Shown: positions 43,513-53,782, counted from the stretch's first letter. The stretch: DNA of 64,000 nt from Lentibacillus sp. Marseille-P4043 (GCF_900258515.1 NZ_LT984884.1:3095366-3159365), one strand, 5' to 3'. Notes: generated from the sequence alone by a model not told the origin. Numbers and translations: made by a program.

Positions 43513-45708
43513 TTAATCTTGTGCTTGTGAATCTTCTGTTTCCTTTTCATCTGTCTTCTCTTCATTTGGGAGCGCGAGTTCAACACCTAAATAATCATTT
43601 TTTTTCACGGTTGTTCCTTCCTTGATATTTTGACTAATAACGTAGCCATTTCCCAAGGTTTCGACTCTCACCTGCAATAAATCTGCTAGTTGCAATACAT
43701 CTCGCATCGACCAGCCTGTAATATTTGGCATTGTTGGTTTATCCGTTAGTAAAATGATCCGGTCATTCTGCAGTAATTTATCCCCTTTTACCGCATTTGC
43801 TTCTACTATTTTATCTCCTGATCCCACAATCGTTACACGTAACCCAAGATCGGTAAGCGTTTTTTTAAGTGTTTTTGTATTTTCACCTTTTACTTTTGGC
43901 ACATTAATCGATTTAACTGCTTTATCCCCCTCTTTATCCGGTTCGATATTTAAATAACGCAAACTATTTTTCATCACATTATTAAAAACAATCGAAACCG
44001 GCACAGAACCAGATTCATAGTTTTCCTCGTCTAAATTCGGTTGTTTCACCGACACATACATCATCAGTTCTGGATTGTCTTTTGGTGCCATACCTAAAAA
44101 TGAAAATGTATAGTTTTCCTGTCCTATTAAATAGCCACCATTTTCATAATCGGGAATTTGTGCCGTTCCTGTTTTACCAGCCACTGAGTAACCTTCCAAA
44201 TTATAAATTTTACCTGTCCCGTTTTCTCCAGTTACAACTGTTCCCATTAAATCTCTTACTTGTTTTGCTGTTTCTTTAGAAATTGGGTGACCAACTACTT
44301 CTGGTGATTTTTCTTTGATAACTTTTCCTGTTGCTGAATCGGTAATTTTCGAAATAACGTATGGTTTAACCATTTTCCCATCATTTGCAATTGCCGAAGC
44401 TGCTTTCATTTGCTGAATCGGCGTCATGGTGGTGCCTTGTCCAAATGCAGTCGTTACTTTTTCAATTGGCCAATTATACAATATCTGTCCAGGTACTTCT
44501 CCAGGTAAATCAATTCCTGTTTCTTGATCAAAATCAAACGCTTTTAAATAATCCAAGTATTTTTCCGGACCAATTTTCTCCCATGCCAGTTTAGCCGCAG
44601 CGACATTAGATGAACGTTGAAATCCTTCATCATATGTAATAGAGCCCCATGATTGTTTCCAATCGCGAATTGGTTTATTTCTGTCGCTGATTTTGTAGCT
44701 ACCCGACTCAAACCATTCATTCCCCTTATAAACACCTTCTTCAATTGCTGCTGCCCATGTAAACATTTTCATCGTTGATCCCGGCTCAAATGGTGTTGAT
44801 ATCGCATCATTATACCAATTCTCAACATCTTTTGGGTTATTAGGGTTATAACTTGGCCGATTACTCATCGCCACTATTTCGCCTGTTTTCGGATTCATCA
44901 CAATAGCGGTCATTCGTTCCGGTTCGTATTTTTTATCCACTTGAGACATAACATCTTCTAATAATGTCTGAACCTTTTGATCGATCGTTAAAGAAACATT
45001 GTCACCATTCTTCGGTTTTTTAATTACTTCATTTGGATCTAAAAGTTTTGTATTATATTTGTCTCGTTGGTAAGAAATGTGTCCGTCTTCACCACTCAAA
45101 ATTTTGTTCATTTCACTCTCAATTCCTGTGACACCTGTTATTTCACCTTCTTGCTTTCGTGCGAAGCCGAGAATTTGTGAGGCAAACATGCCATTAGGAT
45201 AATATCGAATAGATTCCTTTATAAATTTAATTCCAGGTAAATCCAATTCATCAATTTTATCTTTTGTATTTTGAGAAAGTTCTTTACCAGGAGTCCCAAA
45301 TTCAACTTGGTCCTTCCCTTCCTTAATACCATTTTGTATTATGTCAAGAATAAAACTTTCATCTACATCTAATAAAGGAGCCAACACTTCCGCAGTTCTT
45401 TCCGGATCTTTCACATGGTGTGGCTCCTCAGAGTTTATCGAGTATTTTTTATTAACAATTGCATAAATACGAAATGTTGGGCGATCATAGGCAAGTGTCA
45501 TGCCATTATTATCAAAAATTTTGCCTCTATCCGCATTTAAGGAATAGGATGCTGTCCGTTTCTGATCTGCCCACTCGTCAAGGGAAACACCATTAATTTC
45601 GCCTGTTGATTGAATATAAAGAAACCTTCCCATTAAAATTAAAAAGATCGAAACAAATAGAAGGATCAAGATTCCTGACATGAAGTGTGTCATCTTATTT
45701 TTTTTCAT
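43513..45708 (-). CDS. pbpB: Penicillin-binding protein 2B (septal transpeptidase)
   Basis: Essential class B PBP of the divisome, partner of FtsW. 731 residues: membrane anchor (about 8-28), dimerisation domain, transpeptidase domain with STMK, SSN and KTGT motifs, then two PASTA domains (about 600-715) and an acidic tail. Located between ftsL and spoVD as in B. subtilis. Confidence 0.95.
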   Translation of the reverse strand: MKKNKMTHFMSGILILLFVSIFLILMGRFLYIQSTGEINGVSLDEWADQKRTASYSLNADRGKIFDNNGMTLAYDRPTFRIYAIVNKKYSINSEEPHHVKDPERTAEVLAPLLDVDESFILDIIQNGIKEGKDQVEFGTPGKELSQNTKDKIDELDLPGIKFIKESIRYYPNGMFASQILGFARKQEGEITGVTGIESEMNKILSGEDGHISYQRDKYNTKLLDPNEVIKKPKNGDNVSLTIDQKVQTLLEDVMSQVDKKYEPERMTAIVMNPKTGEIVAMSNRPSYNPNNPKDVENWYNDAISTPFEPGSTMKMFTWAAAIEEGVYKGNEWFESGSYKISDRNKPIRDWKQSWGSITYDEGFQRSSNVAAAKLAWEKIGPEKYLDYLKAFDFDQETGIDLPGEVPGQILYNWPIEKVTTAFGQGTTMTPIQQMKAASAIANDGKMVKPYVISKITDSATGKVIKEKSPEVVGHPISKETAKQVRDLMGTVVTGENGTGKIYNLEGYSVAGKTGTAQIPDYENGGYLIGQENYTFSFLGMAPKDNPELMMYVSVKQPNLDEENYESGSVPVSIVFNNVMKNSLRYLNIEPDKEGDKAVKSINVPKVKGENTKTLKKTLTDLGLRVTIVGSGDKIVEANAVKGDKLLQNDRIILLTDKPTMPNITGWSMRDVLQLADLLQVRVETLGNGYVISQNIKEGTTVKKNDYLGVELALPNEEKTDEKETEDSQAQD

Positions 45709-45720
45709 AACACAACCGCC

Positions 45721-46092
45721 TTAGTTGTTGTTTAGTACACTTGCTTGTTTAATTTCTGCATCTTGTATTTTCAACCCATGTTTTTTAGCTATTGATGTAA
45801 TACGTTCTGGTCTTGATAATTCTTTCTTTTCATAAAGTAGACCCTCATTCTTCACTTTCTGTTTCTGTACCGTCTGTTCGATTGACTGTAAATTTCGATT
45901 CATGCTATCAGTTGAGGATGAAAAAGAAACCATATATATTCCCGCCGCAATTAAACAAATACATACGACCGAATACAACATTTTTTCACCCTTTGTAATC
46001 CAGCTTGTCTTACGTACGACTGAAACTTGTTTCTCTTTTGGGGCATGTGTTGAATATGTTTGTTCCCATTTGCGAGCACTATTCTCACTCAT
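45721..46092 (-). CDS. ftsL: Cell division protein FtsL
   Basis: Small bitopic division protein, 123 residues: cytoplasmic tail, one transmembrane helix ([20 protein letters not shown]), then an extracytoplasmic coiled coil that pairs with DivIC. Its ATG overlaps the rsmH stop (ATGA). Confidence 0.92.
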   Translation of the reverse strand: MSENSARKWEQTYSTHAPKEKQVSVVRKTSWITKGEKMLYSVVCICLIAAGIYMVSFSSSTDSMNRNLQSIEQTVQKQKVKNEGLLYEKKELSRPERITSIAKKHGLKIQDAEIKQASVLNNN

Positions 46093-47069
46093 GATTTTTT
46101 CCACCCTTCCTCATATGTAAAATCTTCATTCCATGGATTAATTTTCTCGACAATACGTAATTTTGCTGATCGAGACCGACGATTTAACGTTAATTCCTGA
46201 TCACTCGGATTTATTGGTTTCCTTGTTATTAAGTTAAATGGCGCTACATGATCTGCTGGGAGAACGGGCAAATTTTTTGGTACTTGTTTCGTGGTGCTCC
46301 ATTTTTTGAAGGCTTGTTTACATAGCCGATCTTCAAGTGAATGAAAAGTGATCACCGAAATCCGTCCATGCACAGAGATAACTCTTGCAGCTTGGTGCAA
46401 TGCATCATTAAAAGCAGCCAATTCATCATTCACTGCAATCCTTAATGCTTGAAAAATCCGTTTTGCTGGATGACCGCCTTTTCTTCGTGCAGGTGCAGGG
46501 ATTGCCTCCTTGATAATTTCAACCAATTGATGTGTCGTGTGGATTTGCTTTGTGGACCTATGTGCTTCAATTTTTCTTGCTATTTGTTTTGAAAACTTTT
46601 CTTCACCGTATTTAAAGAAAATTTTCACTAAGTTTTCATACGACCATGTGTTGACAACCTCAAATGCAGTTAAGTCTTGGTCCTGATTCATACGCATATC
46701 TAGCTCGGCATCATGTTGATAACTAAACCCTCGCTCTCCACGATCTAATTGCGGAGATGAAACACCAAGGTCAAACAAAATACCATCAACATGCTCAACA
46801 TTATATTCTTGAAGTTTTTGTTCGAGACTGCGGAAATTCGCTCGGATGAATGTGATTTTGTCCTGGTATGATGCCAGCCTTGTCTGTGCCGCAGCCAATG
46901 CATCTTCATCCTGATCAAAAGCAACAAGCAATCCATTTTCATTTAATCTGGAAGCAATTTGCTCCGAATGTCCTCCTCCACCAACTGTACAATCGACGTA
47001 TGTACCATTTGGTTTAATTGCCAAACCATCAACCGCCTCATTTTTTAAAACACTATAATGTTCAAACAT
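46089..47069 (-). CDS. rsmH: 16S rRNA (cytosine-1402-N4)-methyltransferase
   Basis: SAM-dependent methylation of C1402 in 16S rRNA (formerly mraW). 326 residues with SAM motif [25 protein letters not shown] and the C-terminal [11 protein letters not shown] signature. Second gene of the dcw cluster after mraZ. Confidence 0.97.
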   Translation of the reverse strand: MFEHYSVLKNEAVDGLAIKPNGTYVDCTVGGGGHSEQIASRLNENGLLVAFDQDEDALAAAQTRLASYQDKITFIRANFRSLEQKLQEYNVEHVDGILFDLGVSSPQLDRGERGFSYQHDAELDMRMNQDQDLTAFEVVNTWSYENLVKIFFKYGEEKFSKQIARKIEAHRSTKQIHTTHQLVEIIKEAIPAPARRKGGHPAKRIFQALRIAVNDELAAFNDALHQAARVISVHGRISVITFHSLEDRLCKQAFKKWSTTKQVPKNLPVLPADHVAPFNLITRKPINPSDQELTLNRRSRSAKLRIVEKINPWNEDFTYEEGWKKS

Positions 47070-47095
47070 AATTACACCTGCTTTTTTGCTTCAAA

Positions 47096-47527
47096 TTAAA
47101 TATCAAAGTCCATCAAATTTTCGGCAATCTCAGCAAATGATTCTTCAGAGTCATTGAAATAATCATCCCAATTTTCACTTGCCCAAAATTCAATGCGATT
47201 TGATACGCCGATAACTACACATTCCTTATTTAAAGTTGCGTAGTTTCTTAAAGGCTGTGGGATATTTATTCTGCCCTGTTTGTCTATTTCGCATTCGACC
47301 GCACCTGAAAAGAAAAAACGTGTGAATGCTCTAGCATCTTTCTTGGTAAGTGGAAGTTTTTTTAGCTTTTCTTCCAGCAGTTTCCATTCCTCCATGGGAT
47401 AGGCAAATAAACATTTATCAAGTCCACGGGTTACAACAAAGCTATCACCAAGCTCTTCCCGGAACTTAGCAGGGACAATAATTCTCCCCTTTGTATCAAT
47501 GTTATGTTGAAATTCACCCATGAACAT
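47096..47527 (-). CDS. mraZ: Transcriptional regulator MraZ
   Basis: AbrB-fold DNA-binding protein that represses its own division/cell-wall operon. 143 residues with two SpoVT/AbrB-like repeats (N-terminal [21 protein letters not shown] and the second [20 protein letters not shown]). First gene of the dcw cluster; candidate TGGGN sites lie directly upstream. Confidence 0.95.
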   Translation of the reverse strand: MFMGEFQHNIDTKGRIIVPAKFREELGDSFVVTRGLDKCLFAYPMEEWKLLEEKLKKLPLTKKDARAFTRFFFSGAVECEIDKQGRINIPQPLRNYATLNKECVVIGVSNRIEFWASENWDDYFNDSEESFAEIAENLMDFDI

Positions 47528-47535
47528 ATGGTTCT

Positions 47536-47572
47536 CCCCACTTTCATGTTCCTATCTTACCACATCCTCCCA
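47536..47572 (-). promoter_or_regulatory. Candidate MraZ operator upstream of mraZ
   Basis: Minus-strand 5-mers TGGGA (47568-47572) and TGGTA (47558-47562) are spaced by exactly five bases, the layout described for MraZ sites (TGGGN with 5-nt spacers). A third TGGGG (47536-47540) is slightly out of phase. The region also contains the probable promoter (TGTGGTAAGAT). Confidence 0.45.
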
Positions 47573-47643
47573 CAATTCACCACTTAATTTTAAAATAAAT
47601 TTTGTCGTCTCAAAAATTAGGCAAATAGTCATAGGAGAAGAGC

Positions 47644-47777
47644 AAAAAAAGCTGTCTCTCCTAAGTTGGTCGTATGATTAATCATGACTAAAAACAGGTG
47701 GCAATTTTCATATACCAGCATTTTTAATACACTCAAACATACGATTCCAAGCTAAGAAAGACAGCATTTTTCTTTTT
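47644..47777. repeat. Long palindrome between bshC and mraZ
   Basis: Arms at 47644-47676 and 47738-47777 are imperfect inverted repeats (AAAAAGCTGTCT...CGTATG and CATACG...AGACAGCATTTTT) around a 60-base centre. A/T-rich ends could act as a bidirectional terminator; the size and layout also resemble a small MITE. Not related to the other repeats in the window. The 278-base gap holds no gene. Confidence 0.65.
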
Positions 47778-47806
47778 GTGGTAAAAAGTGGTGGAACCAA
47801 AAACTA

Positions 47807-49432
47807 TCACATGTAGACAAGGTAATGTTCATTTTCAAACGAACAAGACGTTTCTGTTAATTGTTTTATGAAGTTGATACCATATCGATTAATCAATGGT
47901 AATGGATTCCAAACTCGTTCTTGTAACCCATTATTAGGATGTAATGTAGTATTAATCACATCAAATTCATATAGTTCTTTTGCATATTTCTCTTCAAGGG
48001 CTTTCGTTAGTCTCGTTCCTAAATACTCGATATCACGAAATACGTAAGCTAAATTCTTATCGGCCAGTTCCCCCAAATCCGCGCGGAAACTCTTTGCAGT
48101 TTCTCGAAGTGGTTGATGCGCTTCCTCCACTACACGTTTAATTTGCTCTGTCATTTGTTTAATTGGCGGATTACTTTGGGACGCCAACCAATTCCCTCGT
48201 TCCTTGATCACACCTTGGTTAACTGCCTGATCCCCTGTTATTCCGTATTTATTTATTAATTTTTCCACATTTCGTTCCATAAATGTAAAAGATAAACGCG
48301 GCACGACAGGCGGCATGCTCATGTTTAATGCGTGAAAAGCAGGTTTTAGTGCTGACCAATAACTGATTTCACCAGGACCACCAATAAACGCTAAACTCGG
48401 AAAAAGCAATTCCTGCATTAAAGGCCTAGTGACAACATTATTACTTAAGCGTTCTGGCTCTGTTTTGGCGATAGTAACCAATTCCTCTGTAGTTAGGGAA
48501 ACCTCATTCTGTTTACCTACCCATTCCCCTGAACGATTACGTGTTAATAAAATTCGCTCATTGCCATGATCGTAGAAAAGATGCGCATCTTCAGGCTCAA
48601 CACCTAATGAAATAGCATAACCAGATTGATTCAGTTGTTGCTCACAGTTAAATACCCCTTCACTGATTTTAGGTTGATATTCCAGCATCATTAGGAAATG
48701 CTCACTCTCTATCCTGCGTAATTCAGGATGTGCTGAGTCAACGAGTACAACCCCTTCCTCCGCAAATAATTGGTAAATGATCCGAGCAAAGAAATCAACA
48801 TATGTCGCCGATTTATTTAAGCACGTTTTGATGGTGTCATATATTTTCGCTGTATCCCCTGTTTCTACTAACTGCTCAAATAAATGATCGATCCATTGAT
48901 TTGCAGTCACATCATCTTTTTCAATAGCTGATACAGACATTTTTCCAACAACACGTTGCAATAATTTAATCTTTTTCATCTCCGGAACTTCTGGTAAAAA
49001 AATATGATTGATTTCATCAAAATCATGGTCCTCACCAGCTATCCAGAAGACAGGTACAACAGGTACTCCTAGTGCCTCCTCTTGTTGACGGGCTAACTGA
49101 ATGATCGAAATGATTTTATTTATCGTATACAGTGGTCCTGTTAAAAGCCCCGCTTGCTGACCACCAATAACAACTACACTATTGTTTTCCTTTAATCTTT
49201 CAATGTTTTTATATGTAGAATCAGGAGCATCCCATTGGTTATTTATAACGGTTAGCGTTTTTGTGAGTTGCTCTCTATTAAAAACACGCCCTTTTAAATC
49301 CTGGACCCTGGTTTGGTATGTAGATTGCAAAAAAGGTTGATAATCGAAGTAGTTCATTATTTGTATCTCATTTGAACGGTAATCGTTCATTAATTTAGAT
49401 TGTTTTTGTAATTGAATAGGGTCAATCCGCAT
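47807..49432 (-). CDS. bshC: Bacillithiol biosynthesis cysteine-adding enzyme BshC
   Basis: Adds cysteine to GlcN-malate to complete bacillithiol, the low-molecular-weight thiol of Bacilli. 541 residues; family motifs include VVIGGQQAGLLTGPLYTINKI, FWIAGEDHDFDEINH and FIGGPGEISYWSALKPAF, then a C-terminal coiled coil. Position next to mraZ matches B. subtilis yllA. Confidence 0.94.
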   Translation of the reverse strand: MRIDPIQLQKQSKLMNDYRSNEIQIMNYFDYQPFLQSTYQTRVQDLKGRVFNREQLTKTLTVINNQWDAPDSTYKNIERLKENNSVVVIGGQQAGLLTGPLYTINKIISIIQLARQQEEALGVPVVPVFWIAGEDHDFDEINHIFLPEVPEMKKIKLLQRVVGKMSVSAIEKDDVTANQWIDHLFEQLVETGDTAKIYDTIKTCLNKSATYVDFFARIIYQLFAEEGVVLVDSAHPELRRIESEHFLMMLEYQPKISEGVFNCEQQLNQSGYAISLGVEPEDAHLFYDHGNERILLTRNRSGEWVGKQNEVSLTTEELVTIAKTEPERLSNNVVTRPLMQELLFPSLAFIGGPGEISYWSALKPAFHALNMSMPPVVPRLSFTFMERNVEKLINKYGITGDQAVNQGVIKERGNWLASQSNPPIKQMTEQIKRVVEEAHQPLRETAKSFRADLGELADKNLAYVFRDIEYLGTRLTKALEEKYAKELYEFDVINTTLHPNNGLQERVWNPLPLINRYGINFIKQLTETSCSFENEHYLVYM

Positions 49433-49518
49433 AGATTACATGCTCCTTTAAACATAATGAGTATTGTCCACTACGTATTGTACATAAAACAATGAAAAAT
49501 TTCATGTAATCTGTTTTG

Positions 49519-49902
49519 TTAAAGCAAGAAAATCTGTTGCATTAGCCCGATTAATACTAAACATATGTATAAAAACGAAAATAACAAAAATGAAAATCGC
49601 CAAAACCCTTTAAATGCACGCTTAAATTCAACCTCCATCTTTGTTTTCCATTGCAAAAAAATAATAAAAGAAAGGACCATCATTAAGAAAACTAAAATCC
49701 AACCAGTAAAGCCGTGGTTAAAAACAACGGTAAAAAGACCAATAACAGCTAGTATGTACAAAATGGTCGTCCAGTTGACAGCAATGTGAATCGCTCGCCA
49801 TTTTTGCCGATGGATTTTTACTGAAATTTGATAGACAATCCAAGTCGCAATGATAGGTACTGTGACCAAAAACGCGATAAAATAAACAACAATATCAAAC
49901 AT
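49519..49902 (-). CDS. DUF3397 family membrane protein
   Basis: 127 residues with four hydrophobic segments. Conserved in Bacilli beside panE and bshC but without an established function. Two bases separate it from panE, so they are probably co-transcribed. Confidence 0.8.
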   Translation of the reverse strand: MFDIVVYFIAFLVTVPIIATWIVYQISVKIHRQKWRAIHIAVNWTTILYILAVIGLFTVVFNHGFTGWILVFLMMVLSFIIFLQWKTKMEVEFKRAFKGFWRFSFLLFSFLYICLVLIGLMQQIFLL

Positions 49903-49904
49903 AC

Positions 49905-50783
49905 CTAATCTTTAATCCCCTTTTTCCTTTCCAGCGCTCTAATGCCGTTGTATACAAATGATGTATATGGAATATTCTGTCTAGCGCGGTTTAGTAAGAA
50001 GCCTGAAATCGCCTCATTTTCCGTCTGTTGGTTTTCCTTAAGATCTTTCCACATTGATGACACATTTTCCTTAGTTTTTTCAGCTACGGTGAGGACGTGC
50101 TTCCATTGTTCCAAAAAAGGTAGCCCAAGCACCATAGATGCCTCATGACATAATTCCTTTGCTATCGAGACAATATAGGGGTTGCGGATCACTTCCCCAT
50201 TTTGAACTTCAAACAAAGCTGTTAATGGGTTAATAACTGCATTAACGACTAATTTTTCACCAAGCATAGATAACCAATCATTCTCCATTCGAATTGGAAA
50301 TTTCGGTTGATTTAAATTCGTAACTACTGCTTTTAGCATTTCTCGTTTCTCATTATAGGTGGCCAGCTTGATCAGTCCTTGCCCCGTATGTGCAACCGTA
50401 CAACTATTTAGCCGCTGTGCACCATGCTCGACAATTCCCAGAAATACTGGCACAGCGATATTTTTTATCTGGTCAATGTGTGCCATCCCATTTTGTAAAA
50501 AAATAAGAGGTGTTTTTGATACGATTTTTGTTATGTACGGCACTACATTTGTAAGCTGTGGTTGTTTAACACAGACAATATAACAATCTTCTTGCCCTAA
50601 TTCTTCCGTTAACAATGCTGGCACTGTCCGGGGAACAGAGTGCTGTGTGTGACTAATCCCATACTCATTAATCGATTTTTTTTGCTGAGTACTTCGCACA
50701 TAAATAGTGACTTCATGCACACCAGAAAGATACCAGCTCAACAGTAAACCGATAGATCCCCCGCCAATAATCCCAATCTTCAT
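49905..50783 (-). CDS. panE: 2-dehydropantoate 2-reductase (PanE/ApbA family)
   Basis: NADPH-dependent reduction of ketopantoate to pantoate for coenzyme A synthesis, or a related ketoacid reductase (YlbQ). 292 residues with N-terminal dinucleotide motif GIIGGGSIGLLLSWYLSG and the C-domain KLVVNAVINPLTALF active-site block. The start follows a GGGGGAG ribosome site. Confidence 0.88.
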   Translation of the reverse strand: MKIGIIGGGSIGLLLSWYLSGVHEVTIYVRSTQQKKSINEYGISHTQHSVPRTVPALLTEELGQEDCYIVCVKQPQLTNVVPYITKIVSKTPLIFLQNGMAHIDQIKNIAVPVFLGIVEHGAQRLNSCTVAHTGQGLIKLATYNEKREMLKAVVTNLNQPKFPIRMENDWLSMLGEKLVVNAVINPLTALFEVQNGEVIRNPYIVSIAKELCHEASMVLGLPFLEQWKHVLTVAEKTKENVSSMWKDLKENQQTENEAISGFLLNRARQNIPYTSFVYNGIRALERKKGIKD

Positions 50784-50957
50784 TCGCCTATCTCCCCCTT
50801 TTTTTTTTTCATTGTATCAAACAGCTTCGTTTTCCGTTAAAGCTCAATCTTTTTTCCTGCCAAGTTGATTTCATTCCGTGTCTATTTATATTATAATAAA
50901 AGAATAAACACGAAAAGTGAATTAAAATAATTCTAACGATAAGGGGGACAATGGATT

Positions 50958-51443
50958 ATGAACGATGTAAAGGTTGAGAAACTACTGATTAATTATAAAA
51001 CATTGGAGAAATTCAAGCGATTCAAAGAATATGGGAATCAAGAATTATCCATGTTAGAGGATTTACAAAGCAACATTGTGGAAAATGATAGCGAATCACC
51101 ATTTTACGGTATTTATTTCGGTAATGCACTTGTGGCCCGTATGAGCTTGTACAAGGTGGATAAAAAATACGATCTGTATTTTGAACCAGCACATGATTAC
51201 TTAGTACTGTGGAAGCTCGAGGTGCTACCGGATTATAGAGGAAACAATTATGGTAAGGCTTTGGTTGAATTTGCTAAAAGCTACAATCTGCCTATCAAAA
51301 CAAACCCTCGTATTAACTCCCAAGGTTTCTGGGAGAAAATGGGTTTCCAAAAAGCGAAGTACGAAATGGAACGCGATTTTGGAGAAAACCCATTAATTTG
51401 GATGCCCGATGGAGTAAACGAAAAAGATCTAAAATCAAACTAA
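50958..51443 (+). CDS. ylbP: GNAT-family N-acetyltransferase YlbP
   Basis: 161 residues, acetyl-CoA dependent acetyltransferase fold with the motif A region LWKLEVLPDYRGNNYGKALVEFAKS. Closely resembles B. subtilis YlbP throughout; substrate unknown. Ribosome site AAGGGGGA. Divergent from panE, convergent with rsfA. Confidence 0.9.
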   Translation: MNDVKVEKLLINYKTLEKFKRFKEYGNQELSMLEDLQSNIVENDSESPFYGIYFGNALVARMSLYKVDKKYDLYFEPAHDYLVLWKLEVLPDYRGNNYGKALVEFAKSYNLPIKTNPRINSQGFWEKMGFQKAKYEMERDFGENPLIWMPDGVNEKDLKSN

Positions 51444-51465
51444 ATAGTAATTGCTTATTAAAAGT

Positions 51466-51506
51466 AAAAGACATGAATGACGATTATTCACATTCATGTC
51501 TTTTTT
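51466..51506. terminator. Bidirectional terminator between ylbP and rsfA
   Basis: AAAGACATGAATG / CATTCATGTCTTT stem with 11-base loop and T run; A-rich on the other side. Confidence 0.88.
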
Positions 51507-51538
51507 CCTAATTAATCAACTATCAATATGATAATTCC

Positions 51539-52027
51539 TTATTCTTTCGTTTGATCAGTTACCCAATCCCACAACTTCCCCATTTCTTGCCATGCCCCTT
51601 CATAGCGTTGTAACTGAGCTTTTAATTTTTCATTTTCCTGTTCGAGATGTTTAATAATTTTCTCTTGTTCCTTTTGGGTTAGCTGATTTTCCGCAGAATA
51701 ATTTATTTTCATTTTTTCCAATAGTGATATAGCTGTTGCTATTGGATCTTTATCCACATAATCTGATGGCTCCACATAGCTCCACGATGTTGTTTTTCTT
51801 CCGGCTTGTTTGCGTTCTTCTTTTGCATTATGAATAGCATCTTGATAATGCTTACGTATGGTTGCATTCCATCGAAACCCACAAGCAGCAGATGTACGGG
51901 ACAACTGCTTTGCCACATCTTTAAAAGCCTCTAGTTGTGTTTGGCCCTCTCTAATATAGCGAATTACTGTTTCTGCTAAAATAACATCTTCATCCTTCGT
52001 CCATGCATCTTGACGTGTTGCTTCCAT
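51539..52027 (-). CDS. rsfA: Prespore-specific transcriptional regulator RsfA
   Basis: Myb/SANT-like DNA-binding protein fine-tuning SigF-dependent genes in the forespore. 162 residues: Myb domain (DAWTKDEDVILAETVIRYIREG ... CGFRWNATIRKHYQDAI), a linker and a C-terminal coiled coil (about 110-150). Corresponds to ylbO next to ylbP. Confidence 0.9.
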   Translation of the reverse strand: MEATRQDAWTKDEDVILAETVIRYIREGQTQLEAFKDVAKQLSRTSAACGFRWNATIRKHYQDAIHNAKEERKQAGRKTTSWSYVEPSDYVDKDPIATAISLLEKMKINYSAENQLTQKEQEKIIKHLEQENEKLKAQLQRYEGAWQEMGKLWDWVTDQTKE

Positions 52028-52127
52028 AACACCCCTCCTTACATTGTTTGCTATAAAATGTATGCAAAAAGTAGGAGTGATAGAATAACTGTTTTACTAT
52101 TTTTAAAAGTAATTCTGCTAAGGTTAG

Positions 52128-52886
52128 CTATTTTCGTGCCAAAAATTTTCCTACAGCTTTTTTATGTGCAGGTGATTCCCAAAGATTAGCACACACCCGA
52201 ACCTCTTCGTCCATTAAAGAGGACAAACTTAAAATTGATATTTTCTTCAAATACTGTCTCTTTATTAATTTCATTTGTTCAAATGATTTTGTCACATATG
52301 GTTCTAGTAATTTTTCATGGTTATTCCAATCTGCTTTTTCAACAACCTTATGGATAAATCCTTGTTCTTGTAAATACCTGGCATCATAAATTTCCGCAGC
52401 CATTAACCAATGGAACGCGAAACTAGCATGGACGCTTTCATATAAGAGGACGCCGCCTCCCCAACCTGGTGTTATTCCAAGTTTTGTTTGTACAAACCCG
52501 AATGTAGCAGTATCTTTCGCAATTCGCACATCACAGGCAGCAGCAAGTTCACATCCTCCACCTAATGCATTGCCATTTAACAAACAAATAGTTGGAACCG
52601 GAAATGCAGCAATTTCATAAAGCACCTCTTTCATTTCGTACAACTGGCTAAAGGCTTCTTCTGTTGTCAAATCCCCATGTAATTCCTTTAAATCCCCGCC
52701 GGCGCAAAACACTTCATCTCCTGTCCCTGTAATCACAAGGCATGAAATTGGTTCTTGTTTTGCCCGTTGTATGGCCTCTTTCAAATCTGTTCTCATTTCC
52801 CCTGATATAGCATTTCTTTTCTCTGGGCGGTTAAGTTTAATTTCAACATATCCTTCTTTATGTACGTGATATTTTACAGTATCCAA
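52128..52886 (-). CDS. Enoyl-CoA hydratase/isomerase family protein
   Basis: Crotonase-fold enzyme acting on acyl-CoA. 252 residues with oxyanion-hole segments FCAGGDLKELHG and LNGNALGGGCELAAACDVRIA. The glutamate typical of true hydratases at the end of the second region is followed by GFVQTKLGITPGWGG. A TTG at 52886 preceded by AGAGGGATCAACG is the likely start; an ATG 18 bases upstream lacks a ribosome site. Not part of the B. subtilis ylb order, so a lineage-specific insertion. Exact substrate unknown. Confidence 0.82.
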   Translation of the reverse strand: MDTVKYHVHKEGYVEIKLNRPEKRNAISGEMRTDLKEAIQRAKQEPISCLVITGTGDEVFCAGGDLKELHGDLTTEEAFSQLYEMKEVLYEIAAFPVPTICLLNGNALGGGCELAAACDVRIAKDTATFGFVQTKLGITPGWGGGVLLYESVHASFAFHWLMAAEIYDARYLQEQGFIHKVVEKADWNNHEKLLEPYVTKSFEQMKLIKRQYLKKISILSLSSLMDEEVRVCANLWESPAHKKAVGKFLARK

Positions 52887-52995
52887 CGTTGATCCCTCTT
52901 TCATCCAATATACTGATATCATAGCATATATCTTAAAAAAACTCGGCATTTACCCAATCTCTAATACTAATAGTAAATGGTGAAGGTTGACGTAC

Positions 52996-53016
52996 ACTAA
53001 ATACATAGAAATTTTC
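52996..53016. repeat. 21-bp direct repeat, left copy, flanking long repeat D
   Basis: ACTAAATACATAGAAATTTTC, repeated exactly at 53783-53803 on the other side of the repeat D block. Its last bases merge into the start of the duplicated block shared with copy F. Confidence 0.8.
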
Positions 53017-53670
53017 GCACCAATAAAATAAGATCAACAGTTAGCTGAGACAAACTTGAAACGTTTCTAATAATTGCCTTGACAACCTTGGTAAACATAA
53101 AGATTGTTTTCTAAAAGATTGGGACTGCGATTACTCGTCCCATCGAAAGTATTTGTTGATTTATATATAAAATGCGCAGTAACTAAAAAATTGCGCCCTC
53201 GCCGTTCCGGAAATACACTACGCTTTCCGTGGGCGGCTGCTGAGCCTCCTCAGGCCAACACGACGTTGGTCACGAAGGCGTTGCCACAGGACGTGGCGAT
53301 CTTAGCCTTTGTTCCCATTCTGCTCTGCGGGGTCTCGCCTAGGCCTTTCCTCCCACTGGAGTCTCCGCGTATTTCCTCCACTGGTTTTGCATTTACTACC
53401 ATTAACTGTAGTAGTATATGTTCTACCAAGCCACATTCTACCGCTTCACTAGTCCGGGTGAGTGGAGGGTGGTGACTCCTTGAAAATACAGACCGATTTT
53501 CTGCGTGCGATGTAGTGCTGTCGAAGCCTTCCTTGTCCTGCGGGAATAGCACGTGTCCGAAGACCCCGCAGAGTGGTTTTCTCGAGGAGGCTGAGGCCGT
53601 GCCCGTGGAAAGCATCCACCCGGAGCGATCTCGGACGGCGGCAAATGCGCGTACTTATAGAAAAGAGTCT
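53013..53670. repeat. Long modular hairpin repeat, copy D
   Basis: Two GC-rich modules: one closed by GGAAATAC/GTATTTCC (from 53209 and to 53376), the other ending near GCCCGTGGAAAGC. 53013-53579 matches 63434-64000 (copy F) with no gaps and only two base differences noted (T/A near 53042, G/A near 53337). Contains the hairpin GCCAC-AGGAC-GTGGC (53283-53297). The internal 123-codon frame is a by-product of the repeat. Fills the gap between the enoyl-CoA hydratase and rpmF. Confidence 0.85.
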
Positions 53671-53782
53671 AGCAGTCACAGACGGATTAAATGTGATTAA
53701 TCCAAAGTCAACTTGAGCAGTTAACCTCCATCCTTCCTTATTCTATCAAGGCTTATTTGTCCATTTCACGCTGCGAAAGTTG

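Noticed and set aside
53104..53475. 123-codon open frame inside repeat D, and the identical frame in copy F (63525-63896)
   Set aside because: It lies wholly within the repeat, has no ribosome site, unnatural composition and no domain; overlapping frames exist on the other strand because the DNA is palindromic and GC-rich.
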